A stretch of DNA of 64,000 bases from Lepas anatifera (GCA_034440635.1 JAOTON010001271.1:744001-808000); one strand, 5' to 3'; counted from the stretch's first letter, positions 12,490-25,035 are shown. Numbers and translations: made by a program. Notes: a model not told the origin generated them from the letters alone.

Positions 12490-13496
12490 TTAACCCTCGC
12501 CCCACCGGGGGGCCATCGATGCCCCCCTAAGGTTTTTCCGGGATAGCAGAAAAACGAAGAGGCGCAGCGCCGCGGTTAACGGCTCTACCTCTCACTGCAT
12601 CATTTTCCCACCATCCCTGAAATTTTTACCCCGGGTCACCCAAGGTCAGGTCACCAGACGAGGTCAACCAAGGTCACCTCACTTCAACTTTAGAGCTCTG
12701 TAAGAGCTACATTTCAAAGTCGATCAATTTGAAACTTCCTACACTTCATGACCCTTCCAGGGTCTACAACGTGTATATCCGGGATTTTTCGATTTCGTGC
12801 CCTGAGGTCAGGTCACGAGGTGACCTCTCCCCATTGAAAAAGCATGGGGAAAAGCTGTCTTATGATCTAAAAGTCACAAAAGCGATTGAAAATGCTCAGC
12901 TTGATCAGAAAAGTGTTCTTAGACACCCTTTCACGGATTCCAGGGGCCATATTTATGCAAGGTCACCAGGGGCAAAAACAGTATTTTGACAATAACTTTT
13001 GACCTAAATAAGCTAGAGTGCTGAAACAAACCCCATCGTGTTTGTCTTGTCACTGGCTTTCATTTCATATACGGCAAGGTCACTTTTTTACCTTTCGTGA
13101 CCTCAGGTCATCTTAGGTCACGAGGTGACCTCTGGAGGTCAAACCACTGGCGGGAGGTCTTTACGTTTCACATACCGGAAAAAGGACTGACAATTTCCAA
13201 TCAAATGTACTTTACCAGATATCAATAGCTCTAATGGCATAAGAGTTATGCCCAGTTTGGTTAAGCATTGCATATTTGAGTGAAAATAGCCAATCTTGAC
13301 ATAATTTGAGCTCTGGAGGTCAAACCATTGACCTGAGCACTAAAACATGTTAAATAATTTCTTACTGAATTCACGCGAGCTTTCTATTGCACTTTGCAGA
13401 TTTGCGCTACCGCCCATATTTTCGGAGTTAGAGGGGGCCATCGATGCCCCCGGTGGGGCGAAGGTGGCGCTGGACCCCCGGTGGGGCGCGGGTTAA
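12490..13496 (+). mobile_element. TTAA-flanked AGGTCA-rich element B (subfamily 1, 1007 bp)
   Basis: This is the best-preserved copy. It opens TTAA CCCTCGCCCCACCGGG and closes CCCCCGGTGGGGCGCGGG TTAA, so the termini form a long inverted repeat. Two DR4 arrangements are present: AGGTCA-ACCA-AGGTCA (12661-12676) and AGGTCA-TCTT-AGGTCA (13105-13120). The second cluster also holds TGACCTCAGGTCA and AGGTCACGAGGTGACCT. I count about 15 half-sites in 1 kb, where chance gives about 0.5. No transposase. An 86-codon frame at 12729-12989 is fortuitous. Confidence 0.8.
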
Positions 13497-13506
13497 ATGT
13501 TTTTCT

Positions 13507-13640
13507 GACCTATCATTCTCAGTTTAAAGGTTTTAGCCACTTTTTACCACTTTTTGCCACTTTTTCCTGGTAAATACCAGCATTTACCAGTTTATACCAC
13601 TGGCTGACATAAGCCTAGTTTTTACCGGTATTTTGCCAAC
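13507..13640. repeat. Dispersed repeat fragment related to 8745-8850
   Basis: Contains alternating ACCACTTTTTGCCAC and GGTAAATACCAGC segments with internal dyad symmetry (TGGTAAATACCA). A similar composition is seen at 8745-8850. The family was not identified. Confidence 0.4.
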
Positions 13641-13797
13641 CCGGTTTCGGCAATGTCCCACTACTCATCTTAGCCACCACAGCTCGTGATTGCAAGCAGC
13701 ATGTGTAATATTGTTTTAAAGTTGATACATGATTGACTTATGGGTCGTTAAGCTTCACCCTAGCATTTTGAGCTTTCCTTTTCTCCTCCCAAAGGCA

Positions 13798-14446
13798 GTG
13801 TCCCAAAACCTGGGGTGCTGGGTGCAGAACGACACCCAGTCAAGCAGAATTTTCCACTCACTTTTATGTTTTTTGCTGAATTTTCCTCCTTTCCAACAAT
13901 ACTTACTACTATTGAATTTTACTCAACAATGCTTACTACAAAGGCCAGTTCCATTGCCTCCTCTACCAGCGTCCACTGGAAAAAGAGGCAGCAGAATCAA
14001 CTAGAAGATCGCCAAATTAACTCGGCTCTTATGGGCTTCTTTCGCTTTTCTGAAGAAAATCTGGCGATGTCTATTTTTCTGGCCAATTATACCTGGCATC
14101 CTTATCTCCACCGAGTTCAGTGGAACAACAGAATCGAAATTCTGGCGCGGGCAAGACGCTCAGTGCCCCTGCCCCACCGGAGGAAGTTCCAATGGGTGAA
14201 CACCGCCACTAAACTCCCCACTCACAAAATTGGTGAGTGGAAAATTGGACACCCTAGCCTTGTGTTGCCAAAAAAATGAGCTGACAGCTTTGAAAGATAC
14301 ATTTCTGGAAAACAGTTTATCTGTGCACATGATTTCTAGGCTTACGTCCTTGAAAAGTTGTTTTTGTATTTCTGGTACCGAGAATAGTGAAAAAATTTTG
14401 GTCATCTTGTTAAAAGTAATTATCTTGAAATTTGTATGCTATGCCA
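13798..14446 (+). repeat. Tandem duplication, unit 1 (649 bp)
   Basis: Begins GTGTCCCAAAACCTGGGGTG, followed by a hairpin-capable CTGGGTG...CACCCAG pair. It contains GCCAAATTAACTCGGCTCTT and ends with AAATTTGTATGC. Unit 2 at 14447 repeats this order. A 154-codon frame (13815-14279) crosses the unit but matches nothing I recognise and is not maintained in unit 2. Confidence 0.8.
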
Positions 14447-15110
14447 GTGTCCCAAAACCTGGGGTGCTGGGTGTGGAGCGACACCCAGTAAGCGAGTTTT
14501 CACTACTTTATATTTTTTTGTGAATTCTCCACTCCTTTTCAATTATGGTTCTAGTTACCAAAGACACAATTCACTCACAAAGTTAACAATATTCAACAAT
14601 ACTTACTACAAGGGCCAGTTCAATTGCCTCCTCTACTAACATCCACTGGAAAAGAGAGGAGCAGAATCGAATAGAAGGTCGCCAAATTAACTCGGCTCTT
14701 ATGGCTTCTTTCGCTTTTCTGAAAGAAAATCTGGCGACTTCTATTTTTCAGGCATTATACCTGGCATCCTTATCCCCACCGATTTCGGTGGAACAACAGA
14801 ATCGAAATTCTGGCGCGGGCAAGACGCTCAGTGTCCCCCGGAGAAAGTTCCAGTGGGTGAACACCGCCACCAAATTCCACCACTCACAAAATTCGTGAGT
14901 GGAAATTAGACACCCTAGCCTTTTGTTGCCAAAGAAATGAACTGACCGTTTTGAGAGATACATTTCTGGAAAGCAGTTAACCTGTGCCATTATTTCTAGG
15001 CTTACGTCCTTGAAAAGTTCTTTTGTATTTCTGGTACCGAGAATAGTGAAAATCATTTTTGGTCATATTTTTGTTAAAAGCAATTATCTTGAAATTTGTA
15101 TGCCAAGCAG
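14447..15110 (+). repeat. Tandem duplication, unit 2
   Basis: A second copy of 13798-14446 in the same orientation, diverged by substitutions and small indels. It keeps the same CTGGGTG/CACCCAG hairpin, the CCAAATTAACTCGGCTCTTATGG-type block (from about 14681) and a near-identical end at AAATTTGTATGCCAAGC. Separate ACACCC phrases follow at 15200-15240 and may be remnants of another unit. Confidence 0.75.
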
Positions 15111-17470
15111 GATTTTTTGACATTGTATCATAGAAAATTGACCATTTATTGCGAAGAAAATCATTTTATCCGTATGAGCCCTTCATTGCTGCGTCCACGC
15201 CGTGTGACACCCAAATCCACTCGACACCCTACGACACCCTAGGCATAAAAACGCTGTTATTTTAGTTGAACTGAAAGTGTCCGGTATTTGAATATATTGA
15301 AACTCTACATTTTCATTAAATGAATTTTCTGGCAACAAGACTGCATCCAGTTACCCTTCAAACATCGGCACTTTTTGTATGGCTGGTCTACGGCGTGGAC
15401 TTACCAAAACGCCGTCTTTACATCTAGTAAATAAAAGCGGCATCTTTAGGCTTTTGAAAGGCATGTTGCATATTCGTTATCGACAAAACATTGTTTGTCT
15501 TTCTCTTTGTTTGATTTTATCTGTAGAATTTTCTAGCCTATAAGGATTCAGAAAATTAATTTAGGGCAATTTTTAAAATGCAAATTATGTACCTCAGGCG
15601 ACCGGCAGGTAGCAAGCGACGAGAAATTTAAAATAGTAGTCCCTCTGACGCTGTCGCAACGGTCGCAGCCCGCCGCGCCTGGCTGATGTAGACGAAAGGA
15701 AGAAACAAAACAAAAATAAGGCTGTGCTTCGATTAGATTCATACAAAGCAGCATATTCATATGAAGGTGAGAATATATGTGAAGAGGAGCGGGAATTGAC
15801 AAGTAAAGAAAGAAACTTTTAGCAAGAGTCTGGAAGAGTTAATTGCCATGATAGAAAGTTTGTAGTTTCGTCTGGGTTAGTTAAGTGTAAGCCAAGGCTC
15901 TCTGGGCCCTAGCTAAGTGTATGCGAGGTGCAGTGATTGAGGTCAGGAGTGGACTCCAAATTCCGATAACTTTAGGTATAGGTATGGGAGGGGCGTTGTC
16001 CCGGACAGAAAAACTGTGCAGTGTATGCTTAGATAATTAATTTTGGCGGTTTTCACCTGAGTACCCAAATTGGAAAATTTTACTCCACCATACATTTTGA
16101 GGAATTTTCCCTCCTCGCCATATATTCAAGCTGAATTTTCCACTCGCACCTAGCGAAAACCTATTTTGGGTCTGCCCAAAGGAAACCTAAAATCTCATTT
16201 GTGTTCTTTCGGCGCGGTTTTCAAGCAACGCCGTTTCTTTCTTCTCTTAAAAGCAGCCATTTTGATATAGAGTTTTCAAAATGAACGCATTTCCAAAGAA
16301 ATCGATGCAGACACGTACACTATTTAAAAGCACAAAGTCTACACCGATAAAAGTAAAAAAAAACTTTGTAGAATTGAATTGTCACTTGAAAATGATGCGC
16401 ACACATCTTACTGTACCACATTTCAGAAAAATCGTGACGAAAGCCTAGAATCAGTCCTCATTCCTATGGCACCCTGGCCTTTACTATAACATCAGTTATT
16501 GCCGGGCTAAATCGCTGCACAACTGCACAACCTGCACTACTGCATCGAGATAAACTCACGTTTCAATCGTAAGAAGTGTACAATAGTTGATGCTAAAACT
16601 TAGTCCGCAAACAAATCCACTGTTTTCAATGTCTCATGTTTCTGTGGTTTTATCTGCAGAGCAGGCAATTCGCCATGATGTATTTGAAAAACTCCCATTC
16701 TGGCATCCGCCCACGACCCAGCCTTTCCCGTCCGCCGCGCAACATTCGCCAATAACGGCTGCACTCTCGAAGCGACTATCTCTGTATGTAACTCCAGAGT
16801 GCACGTCGCAACCAATTTCCCCACGGGTGTCATCCATCGCGATTAAGCATCACTACTCCGGAACTGCCTGCCAGAATCGTGTAAACGATTGGAGCAGGTA
16901 TGGCATCACGTACTCCCGATGGCGTAGCTAGAGGGGGATCAGTGGAGTCTATAAATCCCCCCAGGAGATTCGCGGCGCCCGCCTGCTCGTGGTAGGCCAC
17001 CCCAAAAACAAACGGCGTGAAACCACCCGTACACTTGGCACAACTAACTTACTCATTACTTACCGATGTTTCACCTCTTAGAAGGATCCAGAAAAGCAGA
17101 CAGACCCAACCCCTACCTTCATTACATATCGGCACCCCGTTAAACATCTCCGGTGACCGTTAAAACGTCGCTTCCCACCTTCACCAAACAACAAGCGACA
17201 CCCCTGAAACTATCTAAGCCAAACGGTGCCCCCTGCCCGAACGCCCACTCCCCATACAAAATTCTGCACCCGCCTATCTTGGTAGTCAGTCAACTTCCTT
17301 TTACTAGTCACCCTCCGCGTCCTAGGTTGTCTCCAATCTACCGTGTGTTCCACCCGAACCGGTTGCGCTTAATCTTCAGTCTTTCTTCCGGTCACCATTT
17401 ACCCCTACGATACCTCGCACTGCTGTATTTGAAAGTCAACATGTCCTCGAATTTCTAGAAATATAAATGA

Positions 17471-17474
<4 letters not shown>
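15111..17474. other. Non-coding stretch, no gene seen
   Basis: Two frames of about 115 and 101 codons (16587-16931, 17153-17458) have no recognisable domain or splice context. A GC-richer patch lies near 15650-15690. The phrase GGCGTAGCTAGAGGGGGATC at 16921 resembles the ends of common invertebrate MITEs, but no partner end was found. Confidence 0.4.

Positions 17475-17535
<61 letters not shown>
17475..17535. repeat. (TA)n microsatellite
   Basis: Uninterrupted alternating AT of about 58 bases. Confidence 0.95.
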
Positions 17536-17539
<4 letters not shown>

Positions 17540-18300
17540 TCACTCCAGAGTAGAGGCCATATTTTTACAGCGGACTCCAGTTCTCAAGCGCTTGTGAGCT
17601 GACCCCGCCTACCCAGGGACCAAACCGCGGTTTTGAGTCTAGAATGCCTTTTCTCCATTGGTCTCCAGTAAAGATGTGAGAAGAAATACCGTGCTGCACG
17701 CCAGATAGAATAAAGACATTAACCACTTTTTAACATGACCGTAAAAATAATATCAGCCGGATTTTTATTCTTTGAGAAAACATGTTTACCAGTCTTCATT
17801 GCAGTGCTAGGGATTTAATAAGTGTCGAACATCGATAAAGCAGGCTCTGTATTCATAACCTTCAACAACAAAAGTTATAAAACAAACTTACTTAAATTAG
17901 CTGCAACAACTGTCGAAGAACACCCGTTCCCTCCAGACTAGCTTCGACTACCGTAATTGGATAGTCAAAACCAACAGAATACCGTGGCCATTCCCCGCTC
18001 AGCTCTGAGTTCAATTACGCTCAACGTTACGGTACTAAAGACGGCTGGTATTACGCATTTTCGTCCAGCAAACGGCAGCCAGAACCATATCTTCACGACA
18101 CATCCAATGCAACACTTTAACCGCTTGTTCAACAGACAGCTATATCCAGCTAGTGCTATAAATGTTTCCAGCTCTGAACGAGGACGGCTCGAACGCGACG
18201 GTCGATCGCTACGCGTTAAGTGCCTATGCGTGTCACATCAGCACTACCGCAGGTGAAACTAAACGCTTAACTCTTCCGCAGAGCCCACGAGAGTGTAGGT
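17536..18300. other. Non-coding stretch, no gene seen
   Basis: One 99-codon plus-strand frame (17957-18256) with no recognisable domain. Nothing else supported. Confidence 0.4.
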
Positions 18301-18309
18301 GTTCCAGTA

Positions 18310-18712
18310 ATGGGTGATGGCAATTACAAGGAACACGACTGGAGGCCAAAACAGGCGAAATCCAGTGAGTGAGTGGGTGAATGAGTGAATGAGTGAATGA
18401 GAGAATGAATGAGTGGGTGGGTAGGTGGGTGATGGCAATTACAAGGAACACGACTGGAAGCCAAAACAGGTGAAATCCAGTGAGTGAGTGAATGAGTGAA
18501 TGAGAGAATGAATGAGTGGGTGGGTAGGTGGGTGATGGCAATTACAAGGAACACGACTGGAAGCCAAAACAGGTGAAATCCAGTGAGTGAGTGAATGAGT
18601 GAATGAGAGAATGAATGAATGAGTGGGTGCGTAGGTTGGTGATTACAATTACACGGAACACGACTGGAGGCCAAAACAGGTGAAATCCAGTGAGTGAGTG
18701 AATGAGAATGAA
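18310..18712 (+). repeat. About 101-118 bp minisatellite, four units
   Basis: The phrase GGCAATTACAAGGAACACGA starts units at about 18317, 18434 and 18536, with a diverged fourth near 18645. Each unit ends in GTGA/ATGA tetranucleotide runs. Minus-strand frames rich in THSF and HSLIHS are artefacts of this repeat. Confidence 0.9.
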
Positions 18713-18721
18713 TGGGTGGGT

Positions 18722-19128
18722 GGGTCGGTCGGTCGGTCGGTCGGTCGGTCGGTCGGTCGGTCGGTCGGTCGGTCGGTCGGTCGGTCGGTCGGTCGGTCGG
18801 TCGGTCGGTCGGTCGGTCGGTCGGTCGGTCGGTCGGTCGGTCGGTCGGTCGGTCGGTCGGTCGGTCGGTCGGTCGGTCGGTCGGTCGGTCGGTCGGTCGG
18901 TCGGTCGGTCGGTCGGTCGGTCGGTCGGTCGGTCGATCGGTCGGTCGGTCGGTCGGTCGGTCGGTCGGTCGGTCGGTCGGTCGGTCGGTCGGTCGGTCGG
19001 TCGGTCGGTCGGTCCGTCGGTCGGTCCGTCCGTCGGTCGGTGGTCGGTCGGTCCGTCGGTCCGTCGGTCCGTCAGTCGGTCGGTCGGTCGGTCCGTCCGT
19101 CCGTCCGTCCGTCCGTCCGTCCGTCCGT

Positions 19129-19160
<32 letters not shown>

Positions 19161-19197
19161 CAGTCAGTCAGTCAGTCAGTCAGTCAGTCAGTCAGTG
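18722..19197 (+). repeat. Graded tetranucleotide array: (GGTC)n, then (GTCC)n, then (CAGT)n
   Basis: About 290 bases of nearly pure GGTC with a single internal GATC (near 18934) are followed by a mixed GGTC/GTCC zone (19012-19090). A pure GTCC block (about 19091-19135) and a CAGT block (about 19136-19196) come next. All three plus-strand frames stay open because the period is four, giving spurious (VGRS)n-type proteins of up to 181 codons. Confidence 0.95.
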
Positions 19198-19965
19198 ATT
19201 CAGAGAGTGAGTGAGACAGAGCGGGACAATGATGTTCCAAGATGTACAACGGCATGACCACGACAAGTCGAAGCGAATCGAATGGCCAGGCATCTGAAAC
19301 ATCACCACGGCGAGAAAGACGTGAAGACCTTTCGCAGAAAACCAGCCATGTATCGTAAAGCGCCAAATAAAGATAGTTTCATTAAAAAAGGATAGTTGGC
19401 CTAATCAGAGACCGAATCAATTCTGAATTAATGCATTACTAAAGTGGCAAAGTGATTTTTTGCATTTCAAAGCCAGGAGCAAGAAAAGTAATAAGGTGAA
19501 GCTAAATTTAAAAAGTGTAAAGAAGGAATAAATATACGAGTAGGGAAAAATGCTCATATAAAATAAAAGTACAACAGACCCAATTTCGAAGCATCGCTTA
19601 ACAGGCACCAATAATTTCCGCATGAAGGAGCACCAACTTCTCTGGCTCCATTAGAAGAACTCTCCAGAGGAACAGCACCAAAATGTGTATTCGCTGACAA
19701 AAATGGTGTGTACTCTCCCAAAACTTCGCACTAACTTGTTAGCTGTGAGTTACCCACGGCTCTTTTTCCATAATTCATCGGGTGCGTACCAGAAACTCCC
19801 AAAGAGTTGGCGGATAATTCCTTCTCTGGAACCGTGCTGCTCTGACAGCGAACTTAGAGCTGTGAATAGGATCTGGAAAATATCCCAGTAGCAAGGTACG
19901 GATCACTAGCAAAGTTATACGAATAGTCGCAGGCAAGAGGTAAGAAACAGGGGCGGGCATCATAG
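19198..19965. other. Non-coding stretch, no gene seen
   Basis: AT-rich with short frames only. No domain, splice pair or repeat family recognised. Confidence 0.4.
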
Positions 19966-19969
19966 GCGG

Positions 19970-20230
19970 ATCCAGGGGGCATGGGGGCACGTGCCCCCCC
20001 CGATCGACCCCCTCTGCGCCCCCTGAAATGTCACGGCGCCCCCTGAAAGGTCGATGGCGCCCCCTGAAACGTCACTTCCCCCCAGGATGCGAAAATCGGC
20101 GCCCACCGATAGGATTTTGCGCCCATCTGATAGCTTTGCCAGCCAAAGGTGGCGCCCCCGCCCCCGAGCCGGATAGCGCCCCCCCGGAAGGTTCCCCCCC
20201 TGATCGGCAATCCTGGAACAGCCTATAGCG
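19970..20230 (+). mobile_element. hAT-type MITE fragment with internal short repeats
   Basis: Begins GGCGGATCCAGGGGGCATGG, the subterminal signature shared with the MITEs at 27241, 35377, 51609 and 55704. Inside are three imperfect copies of GCGCCCCCTGAAA at 22-27 base spacing (20015-20070). The right end was not located, so this is a partial or decayed copy. Confidence 0.5.
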
Positions 20231-20555
20231 GGCATAGACGGTGGTACCATGGAGTAGAAATAAAATCTACTCTAAATCTAAAAGAAATGTATGTATACTA
20301 TATGGTGGCACGCACCCCAAAATCCTACACCGCCGAGGGAGACAGGTGGTCTGATCTCTTCCTTTGAGTCCCTGAGAGCTACCTTCTAGCTGGTAGCCCA
20401 AAATGTTGTCTCGCGCTAGCTGACAAACCGGAAAAAAATAATCCCATGTCCCCATATGAGGGCTCTATAGGCGTACCAATTAGTGAAAGGATGCTAGCGT
20501 GATTAGATACAGGGGGTGGTGTTGCGTGAAATCGGGGGAAGTATGGCGAAATATG
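20231..20555. other. Non-coding stretch, no gene seen
   Basis: Short frames on both strands without features. Confidence 0.35.
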
Positions 20556-20586
20556 ATGGCGAGAATAGAGAGCGAGAGCGAGAGCG

Positions 20587-20622
<36 letters not shown>
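20556..20622. repeat. (GA)n microsatellite with GAGC variants
   Basis: GAGAGCGAGAGCGAGCGAGAGA followed by a pure GA run. Serine/leucine-rich and glutamate/arginine-rich frames through it (up to 214 codons, minus strand) are artefacts. Confidence 0.95.
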
Positions 20623-20625
<3 letters not shown>

Positions 20626-20904
20626 CGGGTGGTAGAAAAGTGAGCTGCACGCAAGGTAATACACACCAGATGGTACACCATGCAGGTGGTTGGCCATGGT
20701 TGCATGTATGACCAGACCTGAAAGACTGGCACCCGATGTTTCGCCACAAAAAGGCAAATAAAGAAGGAGTAAAACCCTAACATAATTTGAATCCAATTGC
20801 GCGTAGGTCACTGCCCCTCTAATCCTTACTCCATCTCCATTTCCTCCAGCTCGCGAAGAACTATTCCACCACTTGTAGCCCCAGAAATGGTAACTGCCGC
20901 ATAG

Positions 20905-21460
20905 CCAGGTGATTTGCATTTCTTCCCCAGCGAGGACGAAATTGCATCCCATCTCGGAGTGATCCGGGATTCTCGCCCTCTGGCGATATGCAAACAGGCG
21001 GGCTCTGTGGGGCTGAGTGCGGCCTATCATCCGTCGGCTACGACGCGGCGACGCACCCTCACACGACACTCGCCCGCCGTTGGAGACGAGAGGAAACGCG
21101 CGGGTTTCGGGGATCACCACGCACCCAACTCTGCTGCCAGCCCACAATCGGCTGAAAAGACAGCTTTTCTGATCCTGAGCGCAGCAATCTACAACCGAGC
21201 AAGCTGGTATGGCCGTTCGACGAGCAAATTATGTGTGTTGATATGTCATTAATGCGCGTCAGCTTCCGAGGCCTTATTGTAAAGGGATAAAAATGCCCAC
21301 GGCTGATCTCTTCGTCGAAACGAGCCTACATGACTATAGCTACAGCTACAGCATGACCACAGCTCAGTTGGTATCAACATCACCCACAATACAATATGTG
21401 AGTGAGGACAGTTCTAAGTCCGAGTTGGGTAAGCGCGATTTTAATTGGATTTGCATACGA
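20905..21460. promoter_or_regulatory. CpG-rich block flanked by two perfect octamer motifs (candidate regulatory element)
   Basis: ATTTGCAT, the POU-factor octamer, occurs at 20912-20919 and 21449-21456. Between them lies a CpG-rich stretch (20925-21150) that stands out from the AT-rich surroundings. A 112-codon frame inside has no recognisable domain. Regulatory function is inferred from composition and motifs only. Confidence 0.25.
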
Positions 21461-24400
21461 GTCCGAAAATTTGGACGTAACGTTTTATTCGGATCATCGC
21501 GCGCACTACGAAAAAGGACAGGCGTATATCCATCATCGCATAGTCATCATTGATTCAAACAAACAGCACTGTTCAGAACTCCATATATGGCTAAGAAATA
21601 TCCGGTTGATAAGAAGTCTTGGGATAAATAAATCATAAGCGAAACGAGAGTTTCGCGAGCTAGCTTTCTAATAGTAGCAGAAAACTGCTAGCACAACTCA
21701 TGTGGGGGAACAATAATTTAAGCCATCAAAAGTTCTCCTTTCAAACTTTGCTTCACATACATCCCAATTACTCCAAAAGCAGTCTGGGGAACGACAACTT
21801 ACCCATAAATCGCCCTTTCGACCATAACCACATAATCACACCCAAGCCTGGGCGTTCAGTTTAATCTAAGCCCAGCGTCCACAATGACTTTTACATGAGT
21901 CTAGCCTCGACCAGACAGTCCAATTTATCTCAAATCGACCCAGTCAGCCGGTCCGACAAGCACTGCCTCAAATAGGGGCCGCGAGCGACAGGTCTCCACC
22001 GAATAGGCTCAATCGTAAGGCTCGTTGCCGCGAAATCGAGACACGTAACCAATTCGGACCGATCGGCGCCCATGGCTGCCTGCTCTGGCTCGGCGCGGTC
22101 TGCCAGTTGAAACACTCAGCCCGTCCTGATCGCAGGCCATTCTCATTCCAGGCGGAGGGCGCGCGAAGTTGTATCGCACCAGGCAAATGCACTCAGAGTT
22201 CGAAATGTGAAGTCACTATGTTCAATCGGCAGTCCAGACCTGGCAACCCCCTTCCCCCTTCTAACAGAGAAAAGCATTGCACTTGCTAAGCGACCGTTGG
22301 TGATTTTGTAAGCTAAAACGTTTGAGAAAGCTACAAAATTCAGCCTCTGAATTAGGTTCAAGATGTCCACCTCAAGTCCACTTGATGACTCTTTCAATTG
22401 AAGCCCACCATGTCGGGCAAAATGCCAGTGCTGATGGGATCAGTAATGCTATGGAGCAGGCATGCCTTACCTAAATAAATAATTACCCCCCTCCCCTCCC
22501 ACCCCGGGTCTATACCTCAGAGAGCCATCTGTCGCGCCTGTCCTGTCCACAAAGAAATAATTCAGCAGCATGACGTGAACGCGCGACTCTCACCGAAGAA
22601 TGCTGCCATTGAGGTTCCGTGTGTCAAATATAAACAAGCTTCCAGACAACGAAGAGGTGCATCAAAGGGAAAGCTACTGTTACCAATTACATTCGCCAGC
22701 CGCTTCACGACCTTGCGGCGTTGACAACATCATTGAAAATATGAGGTAAAACCAGCGACACGCTATTCGCGCAATCAAAAGGTAATTTGGAGCCGATTTA
22801 ACACGTGCAGCGTAGGAGGTGAAATATGTCGACCGCCACCATTTGTTTCGAAATCGAGTGGTATGGATACAAATTACCGTTCTTCACAAGTATTCCACCA
22901 GATACAGAACTGACATTTCGGCCTCTAGAGAATTAAACGGAAACGGGCAGATACCACCTGAAAATGGACATGTGTGCATGTTGAGATTGGCCGTTATAAA
23001 TTTATGTAAAGGAAATCACTACTGCCCAGGTCTCCCGGCATGAGCTGGCCTTGTTAGGTGACTAACACAAGGAATATGCACCTAAGGTAATTCCGTCAAA
23101 CTTTCCCGTCCGATAACTGGAACTTCACTGTGGTCTGAGACGGTTAGAAGCTGGTTGCTCCTCGCTCTCCATTCTTACTCCCACTCGCATGAAGCTGGAA
23201 ACCCGTCCACTGCGTGTGTTGACGGGCCCGCCCAGGCATGTATATCCTTGATCTCACTTAATTAAAACCATAGAGGAAAAAAACAATGGGAAAGTGCAAT
23301 AAAGCCAGGGTTCGAAAAATACGGTTCGTACATAATAAAGACAACGCACGCACAGTCAGACAGAGCTTCGTCGTTACAAACAAACACGTAAGTCCTATCC
23401 GGTGACGACCAGAAACCGCAGCCGGTCACGACACGCAGCCATCATATCCTTTACTCGATGTTGATGTTGAACACAATCGAAAACATGGTTTACGTTTCGT
23501 GACTCGCATAATTTTATGTCTAGGCCAGTGAAAAACGTTGCAAACTGATGAAAGGCAACAGGGATGTATTCCAGGTCAGTCGAGACTCCAAAAACAAAAG
23601 CACTCGTCACCGATACGATAAGCCCCCCACCAACATCCCATGCTTATAATCGCTACGGGCCATCACAATAGTAGTTTTTCCAGCGCAGAAATCAAACTCC
23701 ACGGTCGTTCCTTAATGGAATTATTGTTGACTGACAGGAACAGCTCACTAAAGGTTTGGCCTCAGGTGAAATTGGACAAACCCACTTTCATCAATAGACC
23801 AGCCAGAAGTCACGCGGCGGGCACTGGGAATGGCCGCTGAGAGACGGAGACACGCCACCACAGCGAGGGAGACGAGACGGAACTCGTCAGGCAGGTGCCC
23901 CCCAGCAGGGGAGCGGAGTTCACTCTAACAGAAATAATTTTGTGAACCAAAACAAATATCGTGTTGTCTCCTCTGGGACAGGCTGCTAATTTTGAAATAG
24001 AAAGAGGTACCTATCAAACGTCATCAACACAACCATCGAAAAATATTGCAATCAAAATCGCAAATCCCTTGACTCAACTGGACTTCAACTCATCCAAATT
24101 AATCCCTGCATAAAAACATTGCAAATCCAAATAAGGCTTGATGACAAATACAGAATTTTGCAATCCAACAATCCCATTCTGTTGATGCCTGGACAACACC
24201 ATAAAGCATTAATACTTGATGCGTCGTGAAATCCCAACTATCATCCCGAGATTTCCAGTGTTCTGTAGATAAACCCCCGCAATTACAAACACCACAGGAA
24301 CTGACTTTCAAATTCGCGTCAGTGAATCAGATTATCCCGTGGCGAATAAGCGCGGTTCAGAGGCACAGTCGGCCCAGGCTGCAGTTTAGACTGCAGCTGG

Positions 24401-25035
24401 AAGTGACATATCGCGCACACACAGCCTGGATTCTGGCGCTGTGCCGCGGTAATTCATATATATAAACAGCGTGACTCTCTGTAGTCGCTTGTAGATATGC
24501 ATTTCCCATCCCACAGAGGCACCACCGGAGTCATTTGTCATTCGTGTCATTTGGAGATTTCAGATACTTCACAGTTCATTTTCAACAGATTGAGGTACTT
24601 TGAAATTCACATGAACACTAATTAACAGTACTGGCAAAACAAGACGACCCCGATTTTGAAAATCTGTTGAGATTATATATGTAAACCAATGCATGGAAAC
24701 TATAAGAGCACACTGAGACCACTTCCATGGTCACACTCATATGTAGTTTACATAAAAGTTAATGTGATTTGTAAGCAATTCACAGCAAATGCAATGCATA
24801 CCACAAGCAATAACGGCTGGAAACTTCCTCTCCTCCATGTTCTTCAGCTACTCTTTGGATACCTCGGCGCCGAAGCAGGAAGATGCCTGATTGGCTTCTT
24901 TGCGTTTCATTTGCAATGATCAATAACCATCGATAAATCGTATAGTGGAGTAAATTATGCTGGGCAGCGCAAACTTTCGCAGCCGCCTTAGCGGTTTATG
25001 ACATACCAGATTCTAAGATCACACGCAGTGGTCAA
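21461..25035. other. Long non-coding stretch, no gene seen
   Basis: No frame above 84 codons. A CpG-richer patch spans about 22010-22180. A second patch (24330-24460) ends in TTCATATATATAAACAGCG, which contains a TATA-like element, but no gene start is recognisable downstream. No repeats identified. Confidence 0.4.

Noticed and set aside
13815..14279. 154-codon frame in the tandem duplication
   Set aside because: The frame is not conserved in the second unit, which would be expected if it coded for protein.
18698..19257. Three overlapping 166-181 codon (VGRS)n proteins
   Set aside because: A GGTC tetranucleotide repeat lacks stops in all three frames, so the proteins are an arithmetic consequence of the array.
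20503..21147. 214-codon minus-strand frame with a serine/leucine tract
   Set aside because: It runs through the (GA)n microsatellite and has no domain or splice context.
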